From positions 62,001 to 126,000 of the forward strand of contig JABLUY010000012.1 of the NCBI GenBank assembly GCA_013306675.1: DNA of 64,000 nt. The letters run 5' to 3'. Both the position numbers and the translations under genes were made by a program. Below, piece by piece: positions 48,339 through 57,358 of this stretch (position 1 is its first letter; each line of letters opens with the position of its first letter). The notes under the pieces are model-generated. The model had not been told where the DNA came from. It made no database searches and saw only the letters and a list, made by a program, of their open reading frames with translations. This DNA comes from Thraustochytrium sp. TN22. Taxonomy: Eukaryota > Sar > Bigyra > Thraustochytrida > Thraustochytriidae.

Positions 48339-50927
48339 ATGCGGCGGCGGAGCCTGGGCGCGAGGCGGGACCTCGTGCTCGGCAAGGGCGACGCGGAGAG
48401 GCCGGAGACGGCGGGCGCAAGGGTGCCGCTGCCGCTGGGCAAGGAGAGGCCGGAGGAGAGGGCCGTGCCGAGGAGGAGAGCGCAGTCTGCGGCGGCGAGG
48501 CCCGCGTTTGAGGGCGCGAGGGCCAGGGCGAGGTCCGAGTCGCGCACGCCGACGCCCACGTACAGCGCGTCGCTGGACGACGAGGAGGATGACGAGGAAG
48601 ACGAAGACCGGGAGGGGGAGGTGGTGGTAGGCGAGTATGGGCGGCGGGCCACGGGCGGTCGCGCGCCGTATGACCGCGCGCTGGGGCTCGCGGACCTGGA
48701 GACCTCGTGGATCTCGCAGCACACGCGCGCGAGCGGACCCGGCCGGGCGAGCCGCAGCGTGTTGGGCAGCTCGCACGGCAGCGCGGCGTCGAGGGCATCC
48801 ACAGGGAGCGTCTCGGCGCGCCCGCGGCCGCTCGAGCGCGTGCGCGTGGCCGTGCGGTGCCGGCCGGTCTTTCCTGAGCTGGACCTGGCGGACGACGACA
48901 GCCAAGCGAGCGACGGCCGCGGTGGCGCGCAGCTCGAACCCGTCGTGCAGGCCGGCCGTCAGGGCGAAGTCTGCGTGCACTGCGCGCGGCACGGGCCAGC
49001 GCGCCGCTATGGCTTCGATCACGCCTTCGGGCCGCGCGCGAGCCAGCGCGAAGTCTTCGAGACGCTGGCGCAGCCCATCGTGGACGATGTGCTGCGCGGC
49101 ATGAACGGCGCCATCATCGCATACGGGCAGACTGGCACCGGCAAGACCTACACCATGGGCATCTTGGACCGCGTGTCGTCGGCCCAGGACGCGTGTGAGC
49201 AGGGCATCATCCCTGGCGCGCTGCAGCACGCCTTCCGCAACCTGGAGCGCGAGTTCGGCGCGTCCGGCCAGAGTCGCGGCTGCGGCTGCGGCTGCGGCTG
49301 GAGCGTTGACCTGTCCTTCTTGCAAATCTACCTCGAGCAGCTGCAGGACCTCTTCGCGCCCTTCTTTGGCGAGGCCGTGGCGGACGCGCTGACGATGCGC
49401 CAGGACCCAAAGGAGGGCTTCTTCGTGCAGGGCCTGCGCACGGTCGCCGTTCGCTCACTGGCCGAGGCGGTCACTCTCATCAACCTCGGGCTTGAGAGCC
49501 GCCAGATGGCCAGCACCGGGATGAACGCCGCGTCCTCGCGCAGCCACACCGTATTGACGGCCGAGGTCACCATTCACCGCTGCAGCGACCGCCAGGCGTG
49601 CGGGTCAGGCGCCCGCTGCCGCAAGCCACAGCAGTCCGAGGAGCCGTCCAAGTCCACGGGCATCGCCACGACGGTCTCGCGCCTCCGCCTCATCGACCTC
49701 GCCGGATCTGAGCGCGCGCGGTCCTCGGCGCGCGCCTCGGCACAGGACAAGGAGGCGCGCTCCATCAATCAATCGCTCTCGGCGCTGGGCAATGTGGTCG
49801 CGGCGCTCGCGCAGCGTGACGTGCCGGGCGGCGGCACGCTGAGCCGGCCGTCCACGAGCGTGTCCAGCACGTCGACCTCGCTGGGCGCGAGCTCCGGGTC
49901 GTTCTCGCAGTCTCAGACGGCGCAGAGCCGCCTCGGCACCCCCTCGCACGTGCCGTTCCGCGGCTCTCAGCTCACCAAGCTGCTACAAGACACGCTGGGC
50001 GCCACGCGAGGGTCCGCGGGCTCCAACACAGTGCTTGTCGCAACGGTGAGCCCAAGCCCGGCCAGCTATCGCGAGACGCTGTCCACGCTCAAGTTCGCCT
50101 CGCGCTGCATGCGCGTGCGGTCCGAGGCGCGCGTGCGCCGTCAGGACGATCAGTCGTCAGTCGACTACGCGCGGCTCTGCTCGTCGCTGCAGCGCCGCCT
50201 CGACGCCGCCGAGGCCGCCTTCGCACAGCGAGAGGCCACGCTGCGCCGCTCCTATGAGTCACGCATCGCGGAGCTGGCCCGCGGCGACGGCCCTGTCGGC
50301 GGCCACGCGCTCTTTTACGACATGTACCGCACCGTCATGGAGCTCGAGACGGGCTTCCGCCAGCGTCTCGAGGAGCAGCGCGCATCGCTCGCCGCCTTCG
50401 TGCGGGATCAGGTGCCCGCGGCACGCCAGCCCAAGCTCGACGCGCTCCTGCAGGGCTCTGCGCATCGTGACCGTGACCTCGCGGTGCGTGTCGCGCAGGC
50501 GCTGTGCATGGACCCGGCCGAGGTCAGCCGCTCGCACCTCGAGAGCCAAGCGCTGCCGCCTGGAACCAGCGCAGAAGAACTCGCCGTCCACGCGCGCATC
50601 GCATCTGAGGCGCTCCGCATCGGCGCCGAGGACGCCAATGAGATGCTGCTGCGAGTCATGGACGAGCTCCTGGCCCAATACACGCAGGGCGCCAAGCACG
50701 AGGAGGACCTTGCCAACTGCTCCACCATCCTCGAGTTCCTCCTCAAAACCAACGCACAGTTGCGCACGGAGATCGGCGCGGTACGTAGACCTTCGTGGCC
50801 TGCGCCACTCGCGCATGCGCCGCCGCCGCCGCCGCAGCCGCTGCAACCGCGCCCGGCGGCCGCGGCGCCTCCGCGCGCTCCACGCCGCAACAGCAGCACG
50901 CAGCTTGACCAGTACCTCGGCACATAG
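48339..50927 (+). CDS. Kinesin motor protein, N-terminal motor (about 862 aa)
   Basis: Microtubule-dependent ATPase. The motor begins at about residue 168 (RVRVAVRCRPV). P-loop GQTGTGKTYTM lies near residue 264, switch I NAASSRSHTV near 396, switch II LIDLAGSERA near 450, then INQSLSALGNVVAAL, SQLTKLLQDTLG and TLKFASRC. Insertions: a Cys/Gly run (CGCGCGW) after the P-loop, an acidic-basic loop before switch II, and a 55-residue Ser/Thr-rich loop between NVVAAL and QLTKLL. A 165-residue Arg- and Asp/Glu-rich leader precedes the motor; the tail of about 230 residues has short helical stretches and ends Pro-rich. Subfamily not assigned. The start at 48339 is the ATG after a low-complexity Arg/Ala stretch and is uncertain. 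A GTACGT at 50781 and CAG at 50901-50903 could bound an in-frame 123-nt intron near the C-terminus. Confidence 0.86.
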   Translation: MRRRSLGARRDLVLGKGDAERPETAGARVPLPLGKERPEERAVPRRRAQSAAARPAFEGARARARSESRTPTPTYSASLDDEEDDEEDEDREGEVVVGEYGRRATGGRAPYDRALGLADLETSWISQHTRASGPGRASRSVLGSSHGSAASRASTGSVSARPRPLERVRVAVRCRPVFPELDLADDDSQASDGRGGAQLEPVVQAGRQGEVCVHCARHGPARRYGFDHAFGPRASQREVFETLAQPIVDDVLRGMNGAIIAYGQTGTGKTYTMGILDRVSSAQDACEQGIIPGALQHAFRNLEREFGASGQSRGCGCGCGWSVDLSFLQIYLEQLQDLFAPFFGEAVADALTMRQDPKEGFFVQGLRTVAVRSLAEAVTLINLGLESRQMASTGMNAASSRSHTVLTAEVTIHRCSDRQACGSGARCRKPQQSEEPSKSTGIATTVSRLRLIDLAGSERARSSARASAQDKEARSINQSLSALGNVVAALAQRDVPGGGTLSRPSTSVSSTSTSLGASSGSFSQSQTAQSRLGTPSHVPFRGSQLTKLLQDTLGATRGSAGSNTVLVATVSPSPASYRETLSTLKFASRCMRVRSEARVRRQDDQSSVDYARLCSSLQRRLDAAEAAFAQREATLRRSYESRIAELARGDGPVGGHALFYDMYRTVMELETGFRQRLEEQRASLAAFVRDQVPAARQPKLDALLQGSAHRDRDLAVRVAQALCMDPAEVSRSHLESQALPPGTSAEELAVHARIASEALRIGAEDANEMLLRVMDELLAQYTQGAKHEEDLANCSTILEFLLKTNAQLRTEIGAVRRPSWPAPLAHAPPPPPQPLQPRPAAAAPPRAPRRNSSTQLDQYLGT

Positions 50928-51023
50928 CCGCAATGAGACGAGACAAGACGAGACAAGTCGCTGCTGGCTGGTCCTCCTTTCTTTTCTGAAATGTAAGCTT
51001 TTTTCCCATCTCATGCACTCAGG

Positions 51024-52403
51024 CTAAAGCTCCGGATTGCGCCTTTCATCGTACCTGCTCGCGCCATGCCGGTCTGCAAGACGCATGTTTGTGTCCACAT
51101 GGCCTTGCAAGAGTCGCGCGGTCTGCGTCGCATCGAGTTTCGCGGCCGGCTCGCGCTCCATGGCGGCCTCCGTCTCGCGCTCAAGACGAGCCGCCTCGGT
51201 CTCGGCGCGACGGACCTCCTCGTGGTGTTTGCCAGCGCGCTGCATCTCCTCAAGGCGTGCCCGGCGCTCCGCCTCGGACAAAGGGCCAGTCGTCGGTCTC
51301 GGGTGCCGTGTTGGCGCCACGCTGTAGGTCCCATGACGTCGCTCTTGCATGCGCTGCACGTAGTCTGCGCGGCTCGCCCGCATCTCTGCCGACGGGCCCA
51401 GTGACGTCGAGGAGGACGACGACGACGACGCGGCAGGTCCGCGCACCGGAGCGGTCAGCTGCAGACCGTACCCTGGGCGCTTTGGAAGGCTTGAGGATGT
51501 GCGAGGAGGCGATGAAGATGGTGCTGGTGAAGACGCTTCGCGACGAGGCGAAGAGGATCGCTGGGACGCATCGCGGTGGTACCCATCATCGCGCCGACGG
51601 TGCTTGCTTCGAAGCTCGCCACGCGCACGCTCACGCTCACGCTCACGCTCACGCTTGTGCGAACGCTCACGCTCACTGTCGCTGCCACTGTCGCTCCCGG
51701 ACCCGCTGGAGCCGCTCGAGTGGCGCCGGTGCTTGTGCTCCTTCTTCCCCTTCTTGTTCTTCTTGCTCTTCTTCTTGTCCTTCTTGCTGTCTCTCTTGGA
51801 CTTTTTCGACTTTTTGGAGATCTCGTCCTTGCTGCGTTTGTGGCTGTGGTCTCGTTTGCGCTTCTTGCGATCCTCCTCGCGGCGCTCCGGCGCTCTGGTA
51901 GCTGCGGCAGCAGCTGCTGCGGCTGCTGCTGGCGGCGGATGGGCGCGCTCGCTCTGCATCATGGCGAACATGGGGTCTTCGTGCCGCAGGTGGAACGTCT
52001 CGTTCTCCGTGGAAGTCTGTCCTTGAAGCCAGAGCGAGCCGACAACGCCCTTGTCGCCAATGCGCTTCTGCTGCGGGTCCTCAGGCTCTGGCGCGAGCTT
52101 GGCCTCCTTGTTACCGAGGAGCACGTCCTCCTGTTCTGCCTTGCGCTCCTCCTCGGACTGCTGCGGGCCCCGGTACATCCATGCGAGATTCTGCTTGGCC
52201 TTGACATCGCGCACCTTGAGCCCGCTGCGCTCCTGGAGCTCCTCGAGGCGCTCCTGCTCGCGTTCCTCGTCCAACTGCTTCTGCAGCTCGATCAACTTGC
52301 GGCGCTCGTCGGCGTCCTGGCGCTCGCGCTGCTCCACCACCTCGCGGTTCTTCTTGTTGCTCACATGCCAGCTCTTGTTCGCCAGGAACGACCTCGAGCT
52401 CAT
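51024..52403 (-). CDS. CWC25: Pre-mRNA-splicing factor CWC25 homologue (459 aa)
   Basis: Spliceosomal protein that in yeast acts at the first catalytic step. The N-terminus FLANKSWHVSNKKNREVVEQRERQ is the CIR_N-type start, followed by a charged helix (EERKLIELQKQLDEEREQERLEEL-type). LAWMYRGP and DVLLGNKE are the conserved CWC25 blocks. The middle is Lys/Ser- and Arg/Glu-rich (residues about 180-290, including SDSERERSHKRERERERE). The C-terminal block RADYVQRMQERRHG-TYS and SEAERRARLEEMQ is shared with the animal CCDC49/CWC25 protein. The start at 52403 (MSSRSFLANK) is set by homology; the upstream open frame to 52826 runs through the neighbouring gene. Head-to-head with the small membrane protein, 267 bp between start codons. 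Confidence 0.88.
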   Translation of the reverse strand: MSSRSFLANKSWHVSNKKNREVVEQRERQDADERRKLIELQKQLDEEREQERLEELQERSGLKVRDVKAKQNLAWMYRGPQQSEEERKAEQEDVLLGNKEAKLAPEPEDPQQKRIGDKGVVGSLWLQGQTSTENETFHLRHEDPMFAMMQSERAHPPPAAAAAAAAAATRAPERREEDRKKRKRDHSHKRSKDEISKKSKKSKRDSKKDKKKSKKNKKGKKEHKHRRHSSGSSGSGSDSGSDSERERSHKRERERERERARGELRSKHRRRDDGYHRDASQRSSSPRREASSPAPSSSPPRTSSSLPKRPGYGLQLTAPVRGPAASSSSSSSTSLGPSAEMRASRADYVQRMQERRHGTYSVAPTRHPRPTTGPLSEAERRARLEEMQRAGKHHEEVRRAETEAARLERETEAAMEREPAAKLDATQTARLLQGHVDTNMRLADRHGASRYDERRNPEL

Positions 52404-52670
52404 CGTCGCGGCGGCCGCCGCGCGCCGCGCCGCGCCGCGCCGCCCGCGCCGCGCCGCCCGCGCCGGCCGGAGGCGGCGTCGGCGGAGTCGGTGGCCTCGG
52501 CGGAGTTGGCGCTCTGCTCTGCGGCATCGCCGCCGCTGCCGCAGACCCCGACGCCGCGCTTTCTCCTCTCCGCCGGCGGCGGCGGCGGCGGCGGCGGGCG
52601 GCGGGCGGCGGCCTGCCTCGACTCGCCGCGCCGCGCCGCGCCGCGCTGCGCCACGCCGCGCCGTGCCACG

Positions 52671-52996
52671 ATGGAGGCGCTTGTGCGCGCGGCGGAGGCG
52701 GCGCAGGACCCCGTGCGGCTCTACCGCGACATGCAGCTCCAGCTGCGCGTAAGTGACGGCGCGGCGCGGCGCGACACGACGAGGCGAGACGGTTGACGGA
52801 GGACGGACGCTTGCTTTGCCCTGCACAGGTCTTCATCGACGAGGGCTTCATGAAGGCGCCGCACCTCAAGTGGTACGGCCTGCATGTGAACGTGCTGCTC
52901 TTCGGCCTGCTGCTGCTGCTGCTGTGCGCGAATGTGTGCGCGTGGAGGTACAACGAGCGGCAGCTTGCGCGCTGGCATCGACTCAAGCTGGAATAG
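52671..52996 (+). CDS. Two-exon small single-pass membrane protein (81 aa)
   Basis: Exon 1 (52671-52748) encodes MEALVRAAEAAQDPVRLYRDMQLQLR; a GTAAGT donor and a CTGCACAG acceptor bound an 80-nt intron (52749-52828). Exon 2 (52829-52996) encodes VFIDEGFMKAPHLKWYGLHV, then a hydrophobic segment (NVLLFGLLLLLLCANVCAW), and ends RYNERQLARWHRLKLE. Splice sites are textbook, the reading frame continues through, and the start lies in a favourable context (CACGATGG). One transmembrane helix with a basic C-terminal side suggests a short type of integral membrane subunit (ER or mitochondrial); no family name can be given. It shares a 267-bp divergent spacer with CWC25 and converges with the next gene, 56 bp between stops. 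Confidence 0.75.
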
Positions 52997-53052
52997 AAGT
53001 CTTAGAGTCAGCTACGGACGATCGGCGGTCAAGGCGACGGCGGCGTGGTCGG

Positions 53053-54855
53053 TCACTCACTGTCAGGCGGCGCCTGCTGCTGGTAAGCGCAGTAGCGGTC
53101 GCGCAGACTACCAGGCAGGAGGCCGCCCTGGGCCGTCGAGGCGCACTGGCACATGTTGGCCCCCAGGCAGTTGGCAAAACGGGTGTTTCCGGACGCCACG
53201 GCTGCCATAGCGGTGCTGCCGAACCAGACTGCTGCGATAAATATGAAAGCAAAGTGAGTGTGCCGGCGGTGGAACACGTAGGCAAGGTCGAAACCCCGCT
53301 GTCGTTCAATGCTGATGCAGATCGCATCGGTAAGGAGCTCGGCCAAGATTTGCCATGCCGTGTTCAGCGCAATGTCCTTGGAAAGCGCTTCGTCTTGGAT
53401 GTTGAACGGGTCCTCCTGGCCCTCGTAGTACTCGAGCGGGTAGCGGAGGACGTCGTGCCTGAAGATGGCGATGATGGCTGGGGCGGCGAGGATGGCGGCA
53501 TACTCGCAAAGCATCTCGCCAAGCAGCGGAATGGCGAACCACCGGTGCGCCACCGACGTGATGGCGCGATCCTTCCTCGATCTCGATACCATGGCTATCG
53601 GGCCCATGAGCGCATCGAGACTTGCCTCGCGCGGCCTGCGCCGGAAGCTTACGTTCTGGTGCGAATCGAAATGTGACTGCCCTTCCCCGCTGAAAGGGAC
53701 AATGCGGGCCGCAGCGGTGCAGCCACAGGCCTGGAACACCGCGGACACCGAGGCGATCGCACGCTGCAACCAACGACCGCGGTAGGGCGTGGTGAGCCGC
53801 AGGGAGATCTCCGCGATGCTCTGGAAGATGATAATACCGACGAGCTTGGTATCTGCCTGAAACCGGAAGAACATGAGCCGCATGAAAAGCGCCGAGTAGA
53901 ATTGGTACCACAACACGAAGAGCCAGCTGAGTCGGCGATCCACTCCGGTACGCGCGCGCCGCAGTCCGAGCCTTCGCGCGCTCACCCTTACGATCCCATA
54001 GCCAAGCTCACGCGTCAAAGGAAAGGTCACCAGAACCTGGATGAAGAGCGCTGCATTGCGCGATGGGGCGACCCTATAGATGGACTCGTGAACGAAGGTG
54101 CCTAGGGCACCCACGGTGACTGCTGCAACCTGCTGCACACTAATGCCAAAGATAAAGCTTTCCCGGCCGAAGACTGCCCCGAGCGCCAGCGGCCAGGCCA
54201 GCACAGGGATCATCTTGCCGAGAAAGTGTAGCGAGTAGACTCGGTTGAAGGAAAGGCTCACGATGAATGCCCCTGCACAGCAAGCGAGCAGCCGCAGGGA
54301 CTGTGAGATGTTGGCCCGCGCATAGAGAAGCGAAGCGATGGGAAAGTAAAAAGCCCATGGCAGGTCCCAATGCACTCGCACAGGTCCCAGCAAGCTCTCC
54401 GTCGCATAATCAGGGATGATCACGTCCTCCCTGGCAGGCAGGTTAACGTGCAGGTACGAGCGGAAACTATCGTCTCGCACCGCGAGCCAGAAGGCGACGA
54501 CCACCACAAGGCTGAGCGTTGCGTACACGAGCAGTTGGAGAGCAAGCTGCATGGCGGCCACGAAGATGCCGAGGCTTTGGCCTGCAGAGCTCATGAAGAT
54601 GCTTTCATCCACCACCGCGTCAGAGCGCAAGCTCCCGAGCAGGATCCACTCTAGTGCACGACGCTCAAAGGGCGCTGGGCGCTGGAATAATTTATTCGCG
54701 TCGTACTCGAACGGTGCGAATGCATCTTCGCACTCGTCGTCGCTCTCTTCGTCCTTGTCCCCCTTGTCCCCGCTTCTGTTCTGCTCGCCCCACGCGACGA
54801 CCCTTGGCGCAGGTCTCGCGTCGGACGCACGCTTCCAGCAGGCCAGCGTCACCAT
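53053..54855 (-). CDS. Multi-pass membrane protein of unknown family, copy 1 (about 600 aa)
   Basis: Unrecognised. Acidic N-terminus (DEESDDECEDAF), then FERRALEWILLGSLRSDAVVDESIF, shared with the next gene. About ten hydrophobic segments follow, including QLALQLLVYATLSLVVVVAFW, HWDLPWAFYFPIASLLYA, DRRLSWLFVLWYQFYSALFMRLMFFRFQA, VAHRWFAIPLLGEMLCEYAAIL and IERQRGFDLAYVFHRRHTHFAFIFIAAVWFG. The C-terminus has four Cys (CLGANMCQCAS, DRYC), spaced as in the paralogue. No pore, ABC, kinase or transporter signature is obvious. The ATG at 54855 (MVTLACWKRA) gives an N-terminus about as long as the paralogue's. The open frame runs to 55293 through a duplicated G-rich repeat and is not used. The conserved RRALEW and HRWFAIPLLGEML blocks are good search seeds. 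Confidence 0.78.
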   Translation of the reverse strand: MVTLACWKRASDARPAPRVVAWGEQNRSGDKGDKDEESDDECEDAFAPFEYDANKLFQRPAPFERRALEWILLGSLRSDAVVDESIFMSSAGQSLGIFVAAMQLALQLLVYATLSLVVVVAFWLAVRDDSFRSYLHVNLPAREDVIIPDYATESLLGPVRVHWDLPWAFYFPIASLLYARANISQSLRLLACCAGAFIVSLSFNRVYSLHFLGKMIPVLAWPLALGAVFGRESFIFGISVQQVAAVTVGALGTFVHESIYRVAPSRNAALFIQVLVTFPLTRELGYGIVRVSARRLGLRRARTGVDRRLSWLFVLWYQFYSALFMRLMFFRFQADTKLVGIIIFQSIAEISLRLTTPYRGRWLQRAIASVSAVFQACGCTAAARIVPFSGEGQSHFDSHQNVSFRRRPREASLDALMGPIAMVSRSRKDRAITSVAHRWFAIPLLGEMLCEYAAILAAPAIIAIFRHDVLRYPLEYYEGQEDPFNIQDEALSKDIALNTAWQILAELLTDAICISIERQRGFDLAYVFHRRHTHFAFIFIAAVWFGSTAMAAVASGNTRFANCLGANMCQCASTAQGGLLPGSLRDRYCAYQQQAPPDSE

Positions 54856-55073
54856 CCCATCGCTTGCCGCGTCGCGCGCGCCGCGCGCGTCTGCGGCGTC
54901 CTCGTCGCGCTCGGGGTGCGGATGCTCTGCTCTGCTGTTCTTGCCGCAGATACCTCCAGTTGGCGTCTCCTCCTTCTCCTTTGGGGGAACCGAAACGGCT
55001 TTGTCCGTCAAGCCTCGTAGGTACGGCCGCGGCCTTCGAGCGTCCGCATTGGCTCGCAGACAGGCAAGACGCC

Positions 55074-55185
55074 GGGGGGGGAACCACCGTTTTTGGGGGG
55101 GAGGGGGGTTGGGAAGGGGTGGGAATCGCCGGGGGGGAAACCACCGTTTTTGGGGGGGAGGGGGGTTGGGAAGGGGTGGGAATGC
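55074..55185. repeat. Two tandem copies of a G-rich unit of about 54-56 bp
   Basis: The unit contains GGGGGGGAA, CCACCGTTTTTGGGGGGGAG, GGGGGTTGGGAAGGGGTGGG in order, twice, nearly identical. It lies about 220-330 bp upstream of the copy 1 ATG, so it may be in the promoter or 5' UTR. The runs of G on the + strand (C on the transcribed sense strand) could form quadruplexes in DNA. Confidence 0.9.
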
Positions 55186-55582
55186 AGAGAGAGTCCTGGC
55201 CTTGTCGGTCGCCTTCTCACGAATCTCGCCAAATCGGCCTGTGTTACTTCTTGTACCGTGACGTGCCGTCAGTGGAGCTGGCCTCACGGTCACTTCAAGA
55301 CTTTGTTCAAAGCTACAGTTGTCAGATCTAGCATTTTACCACACTGGAGGGCCTGCTTGGTTGCTGATCGTGCCAGTCGGTTCCATGATGTATTGAGGTG
55401 CCTGGTGGTACGTTACGAAGGTAGTGGGCACGATGCAAAAAGACTGGTTGGCATTTCGCGAAGCGGACCTTGTCCCTTGGTCTGCCTGGCAGGTGCCAGC
55501 CAGTTCGCTGCTGATGGATGAATGAGCCTTTGCTCGAGGAAGCTCGAGGAAGCTCGCGTGAGAAGTGCCGCAGAATCAATCT

Positions 55583-57358
55583 TCAGGAGGCGATGAAGTC
55601 GCAATATCTCTCGCGGAGGCCGTCCTTGACCAGACCTCCATTCGCCCAGGAGGCGCATTCGCACATGTCGGTGCCAACGCAAGACTCGAATTCGTGGCTG
55701 CCGCTGATAATGTAGGCCATGGCGACGTTGCCGAACCACACGGCAGCGGCGAACATGCCTGCGAACCAGCGGTGGCGGCGGTTGAATACCCAAGCAAGGT
55801 CGAAGCCGCGCTGCTTTTCGATGCTGATGCAGGTAGCATCCACGACTATCTCTGCGGCAAGCTGCCAAATGATACTGGAAGAGACGTCGGCCAGTAGCTT
55901 GGCATCATCGATTTCGAAGGGGTTGGCGAGGTCCTCAAAGTACTCGAGCGGGAAGCGCACGATGTCGCGACGAAGGACGAGGATGACCAAGGGGGCCGTC
56001 AAAATGGCGGCGTACTCCGTGAGCATCTCTCCAACGAGCGGGATGGCAAACCAGCGCTGCGTATCCCGGAGGGCCCTCGCAGCTCTGGCCTGCGTCGAAC
56101 GAGGGCCCATAAGAATGTCGAGGCTGTTTACTCGTGAGGTTCGCCGGCCAGAGCGGCGAGAGCGGCCAGAGCGGCCGGAGCGATCGGAGCGATTGGAGCG
56201 GGCAGAGCGAGAGGATTGCGTGCCGGTCGAGGAGACCTCTGCTGTGGGTTCCACTATGTCAGAGGTGCAGCGTGCAAACTGCGCGTGCATGCGACGGACA
56301 GCGCGCTGCGTCCAAGCGCCTCGATAGGGTGCTGTGAGACGAAGGGCAATTTCCAGGATGCTTTGAAAGAGCAGCAGGCCGGCAAGCGCGGAGTTCGCTT
56401 GAAAACGAAAGAACATGAGTCGCACGAAGAGCGCTGCAGTGTACTGGAACCAGAGCACGAAGAGCCAGGTAACGCGGCGGTCCGTGCCGAAAGCGTTGTG
56501 CCGCTGCAACGCGAGCGAACGGGCGCTTTTCTTCACAAAGGCGTAGCCGGCCTCGCGCATGACGGGGAAGATGGCCACGACCTGCAGGATACGTGCCGTC
56601 TGCGTGTTTGGCACTGCGGCGCGCACCCAATCCTGCGAGCAGCTCGCCAGCGAGCCAATCGCGAGTGCGAGGCACTGATGCAGGCCGAGCCTGCTCAGGT
56701 TCCGGTCACAGCGATATAAAGCAGAGAAGACAGCGGGCCACCCGAGGACTGGCAGCAGGATGCTCAAGAGCTCCAGCTGGTAGATCGAGTTGAAGCACAT
56801 GCTCACAAACGAGAGGACGAGGATGCCACCCAAGACTTTGGCTGCCTTCTGCTTTGACGGCCGCAGGTAGATGAGGCAGCACACTGGAAAATACAGCAAC
56901 CAGATGAGGTCCCAGTGTGGGCGCACAGGCCGCACACTGCTCGCCTGCGTGAAGTCAGGGATGAAGACGCGCTCCTTGGCGGTTGCATTGACGCGCAAAA
57001 AGGCATGAAAAGAGTCCACGCGAACCGGCAGCCAAAACATGGCCACCGGGATGAGGCAGAGGGCGGAGTATCCAAGCAGGCGAACAGACAGCATGGCCGC
57101 GTCTACGAAGACGACAAGGAGCTCCGCCGCCGAGCTTTGGAAGACAGCGTCGTCTATTGTCGCATCAGTCCGCGCGTTGCCCAGCATAATCCATTCCAGT
57201 GCCCGCCGTTCAAATGCGCGGCCGTCGCCTTGCGAGGCCGCCACAGCGTAGTTCTCTTCGTCTGAGGACTCTGAGGAGAGTGAGCTTTCCGCGTAGTCCC
57301 CCTGCACCACGCTCGGGCCTCCGTCCTCGGCAGTGGCCTCCTCCGCCACCGCCGCCAT
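55583..57358 (-). CDS. Multi-pass membrane protein of unknown family, copy 2 (591 aa)
   Basis: Tandem paralogue of the gene at 53053-54855. Shared in order: FERRALEWIMLGNARTDATIDDAVF, HWDLIWLLYFPVCCLIY, DRRVTWLFVLWFQYTAALFVRLMFFRFQAN, RLTAPYRGAWTQRAVR, DTQRWFAIPLVGEMLTEYAAIL, FPLEYFEDLANPFEI, ISIEKQRGFDLAWVFNRRH, and the Cys tail CVGTDMCECAS-DGLRERYC. Between the seventh or eighth helix and the RWFAIPL block there is a cytosol-type insert with a (RSxRSGRS)n run (about residues 395-415) that copy 1 lacks. The ATG at 57358 (MAAVAEEATAEDGG) is the first in frame. About ten helices. Function unknown. Confidence 0.8.
   Translation of the reverse strand: MAAVAEEATAEDGGPSVVQGDYAESSLSSESSDEENYAVAASQGDGRAFERRALEWIMLGNARTDATIDDAVFQSSAAELLVVFVDAAMLSVRLLGYSALCLIPVAMFWLPVRVDSFHAFLRVNATAKERVFIPDFTQASSVRPVRPHWDLIWLLYFPVCCLIYLRPSKQKAAKVLGGILVLSFVSMCFNSIYQLELLSILLPVLGWPAVFSALYRCDRNLSRLGLHQCLALAIGSLASCSQDWVRAAVPNTQTARILQVVAIFPVMREAGYAFVKKSARSLALQRHNAFGTDRRVTWLFVLWFQYTAALFVRLMFFRFQANSALAGLLLFQSILEIALRLTAPYRGAWTQRAVRRMHAQFARCTSDIVEPTAEVSSTGTQSSRSARSNRSDRSGRSGRSRRSGRRTSRVNSLDILMGPRSTQARAARALRDTQRWFAIPLVGEMLTEYAAILTAPLVILVLRRDIVRFPLEYFEDLANPFEIDDAKLLADVSSSIIWQLAAEIVVDATCISIEKQRGFDLAWVFNRRHRWFAGMFAAAVWFGNVAMAYIISGSHEFESCVGTDMCECASWANGGLVKDGLRERYCDFIAS

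Noticed and set aside
53053-55293. N-terminal extension of the first unknown membrane protein to 55293
   Set aside because: It would translate the duplicated G-rich repeat into a repeated Pro-rich peptide, and the paralogue has no such extension.
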